From contig JASPKZ010007538.1 in assembly GCA_030220185.1 (NCBI GenBank), positions 799,501-863,500 on the forward strand: a stretch of DNA of 64,000 nucleotides, read 5' to 3'. This DNA is from Diploptera punctata (taxonomy: Eukaryota > Arthropoda > Insecta > Blattodea > Blaberidae). The position numbers and the translations under genes were made by a program. The notes beneath the pieces were generated by a model. It saw nothing but the letters and a program-made list of their open reading frames with translations, had not been told where the DNA came from and did no database searches. Position 1 is the first letter of the stretch. Each line of letters starts with the position of its first letter. Shown here one piece after another: positions 62,084-64,000 of the stretch.

Positions 62084-63389
62084 TAGGCGTCATACTGAAA
62101 GTCATGAGCAACATTTTTTTAAACAATCATAATATTTATTTTAGACAAACCAAGTACACCATGTTAATCTACAGACCTTTGTGCTACTTTTCAACATAGT
62201 CTCCATTTCTTTGTACACATTTTGTCCAGCGTTCTACAAGCTTGAAAATTCCCTTATGATAGAAGTCTGTTCCAGCTGCTCGAAGACACTGACGCACTGC
62301 TTTCTGAATATCCTCCAGCGTCTCGTAGCATTGGCCTCTCATCTTCTCCTTCACAGAACCGAAAAGATGGTAGTCAGAGGGTGCTAAATCGAGACTATAG
62401 AGAGGATGTGGAAGTGTTTCCCACCCAAATGTCCTGATCTTCTCCACAGTGGCACGAGCAGTGTGAGGACACGTGTTATCGTGTTGCAGAATGATCTTCC
62501 TTCAGGGCGTTTATCGTGCAATGCACGACAGAGCTTCACAAGTGTCTGGATATAGCAGGCAGCATTTATGGTTTGTCCAGGTTCAAGAAATTCAACCAGA
62601 ATGCAACCTTGCGCATCCCAGAAGACGCTGCCCATAACTTTCCCAACAGATTGCACTGTCTTTGCTTTTTTCTTTGATGGCAAATTCAAGTGGTGCCATT
62701 CCATACTCTGGCATTTTGTTTCAGGCTCGTAGCGATGAAACCAGCTTTTGTCACATGTCACAATGCTCGTCAAAAAATCACCACCCTCATTTCGAAATCT
62801 CTGATGAAGGTTATGGGTGATGGTTCTTCTCTGAAGTTTGTGGTCTTCACTCAATAAACGTGGAACCCAACGGGCACTAACTTTTCGGTAACCTAAGCTG
62901 TGAATCATTTCTTGCACTGCACTGTGTCCTACTGCAAGTTTTGTAGCAATTTCATTCACTGTGATACGCCTGTCGTCTCTAATGAGCGCATCAACTCTTT
63001 CCTTGTTGCAATCCGTGGAGGCAGAGCGTGGGCGACCGCTACGAGGCTCATCTTTGATACTCATCTTTAAAATGTTTCACCCATCTCCTAACACTGCTGG
63101 CACCCATGCAGGCATCTCCGTAAGCACATTGAAGTCTTTGGTGAATATCAACAGCAGATTGTTCCTCTTTAACAAGGAATTCAATCACAGCGTGCTGTCG
63201 AAACGAAACATTGATGTCTGCCATTTTGGAAACACTGCGTGTGGTTACATGATAGAAGCTATGATGCCACAAAACGGCAATGTTGTGGTATAAAGTCTGT
63301 AGATTACAATCCTGCAGTTGTTTTTGTTACATTGTTGAAATTTGAATTTTAACAATGGGTTGCTCACGACTTTCGGTATGACCCTCGTA
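62084..63389 (-). mobile_element. mariner element, inactive
   Basis: TA at 62084-62085 and 63388-63389. Terminal repeats GTCATACTGAAAGTCATGAG and, complemented, GTCATACCGAAAGTCGTGAG. About 1.3 kb. Confidence 0.85.
62184..63272 (-). pseudogene. mariner transposase with two frameshifts
   Basis: Three consecutive frames: INVSFRQHAVIEFLVKEEQS with the N-terminal helix-turn-helix (63272-63048), DEPRSGRPRSAST to FLEPGQTINAACYIQTLVKL with WVPRLLS and the first catalytic region, where VTCDKSW has K for the usual E (63064-62480), and WETLPHPLYSLDLAPSDYHL with the third D to the stop at 62184. The second D block (HDNTCPH type) lies across a shift near 62485. Related to, but clearly a different lineage from, the intact mariner at 33285. 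Confidence 0.85.
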
Positions 63390-63507
63390 TTATAGACAGA
63401 TGTTTCCCTGGCTATGGTCATTTTCTTACCTCTAGTTTCCACTTGTTTCTATCCAATATTTATTCCAAATTCAGTCCTCTGGCTTTCATCCTTCTCAGCA
63501 TTTTCTT

Positions 63508-63925
63508 CCACTTACAAGGAAATTGCATGCTGAAACCTACCTTAAAATTTCTCCTAGAGAAGCATTATAATGTTTCAAGTTAGCACCCAGAAAATTATCT
63601 GCCTCTTTTAACTGCAAGGCACAGAAATTGAAGCCAGAATTCAGCAAAGGCAACACTGTGTGAAGCAGACGTATGCCCTTGCTTGAGTAGAGTGGAGTGT
63701 GGCATGATGCAGTACAAGGTCAGGGTTATCCATTGCACAAACTCAGGAGTTGTATTACTTCCTTGCAGTTTAAATGATAGATTTGGCGCTGGATTTTAGT
63801 GCCTTGTGATTAAAAGGGCAGATAACCTTTGACATGGACTTGGTACATCACAATTCTGCTGTGGAAGAATTTTCAAGGTATGTTTCAGCATGCAATAGTT
63901 GACGGTTCCTTTGTGAGCATTGCTG
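63508..63925. mobile_element. foldback element, copy 2
   Basis: Ends mirror each other (GCATGCTGAAACCTACCTT and AAGGTATGTTTCAGCATGC). The inner arms match copy 1 at 59403 (AAAATTATCTGCC, AACTGCAAGGCACAG). It lacks the internal duplication of copy 1. Confidence 0.6.
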
Positions 63926-64000
63926 TAAAAGTAGTTTTTAAACGATAGTGCATTCTGTCGTACAGCAACGGCGGACCATGATTGAAAGTTCAATTTCCTA

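Noticed and set aside
1..64000. Viral integrations, rRNA, CRISPR or restriction systems
   Set aside because: Looked for on both strands; nothing supports them. Reverse transcriptases here belong to Penelope-like and LINE elements with no envelope or capsid genes.

Overview
The window is animal nuclear DNA, most likely from an insect with a large, repeat-choked genome. A cockroach or termite relative is my guess from repeat style only. The one recognisable host gene is on the + strand: six exons (5367-48707) encode the last ~556 residues of an Apaf-1/Dark-type WD40 protein, the apoptosome scaffold. Splice sites, phases and WD strands all join up. The stop codon is at 48705, and the upstream CARD/NB-ARC exons lie outside the window.

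Nearly everything else is mobile DNA inside the five introns (3.4, 9.1, 14.4, 10.1 and 4.6 kb) or 3' of the gene. The dominant class is a set of Penelope-like retroelements (PLEs) with reverse transcriptase and GIY-YIG endonuclease. Most insertions pair a short inverted copy with a copy carrying the full 3' end, so they form hairpins, and many have 10-14 bp target duplications. Their 3' regions carry hammerhead-ribozyme-like motifs: CUGANGA, one extra base, a compensating stem II, GAAA, then a self-complementary stem III whose sequence changes between subfamilies while the pairing persists.

Other residents are four piggyBac-type elements (230, 25754, 28497, 36916), an apparently intact mariner eight bases from a Dark splice donor (33285), several decayed mariner/Tc1 relatives, non-LTR retrotransposons (one nearly complete at 14550-17325), and tRNA-derived SINEs with one, two or three tRNA-like heads. 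There are also a ~3.1 kb unidentified DNA transposon with a recurring GTAACTCACGTTAC motif, foldback elements and microsatellites.

Region by region: 1-5366, piggyBac remnant and PLE fragments before the first exon; 5367-9366, exons 1-2 with a PLE composite carrying an inverted copy of exon 1; 9367-18509, PLE pairs, a SINE trimer and a LINE; 18510-33276, exons 3-4 around a deep nest of PLEs and two piggyBacs; 33285-43644, mariner, PLEs, MITE and exon 5; 43645-48707, PLE, SINEs and exon 6; 48708-64000, intergenic, with a PLE insertion carrying a PPP2R3C-like host fragment (51470-51752), a PLE with ~0.93 kb inverted arms (54963-56969) and a broken mariner (62084-63389). I see no bacterial-type operons, rRNA, CRISPR array or virus.
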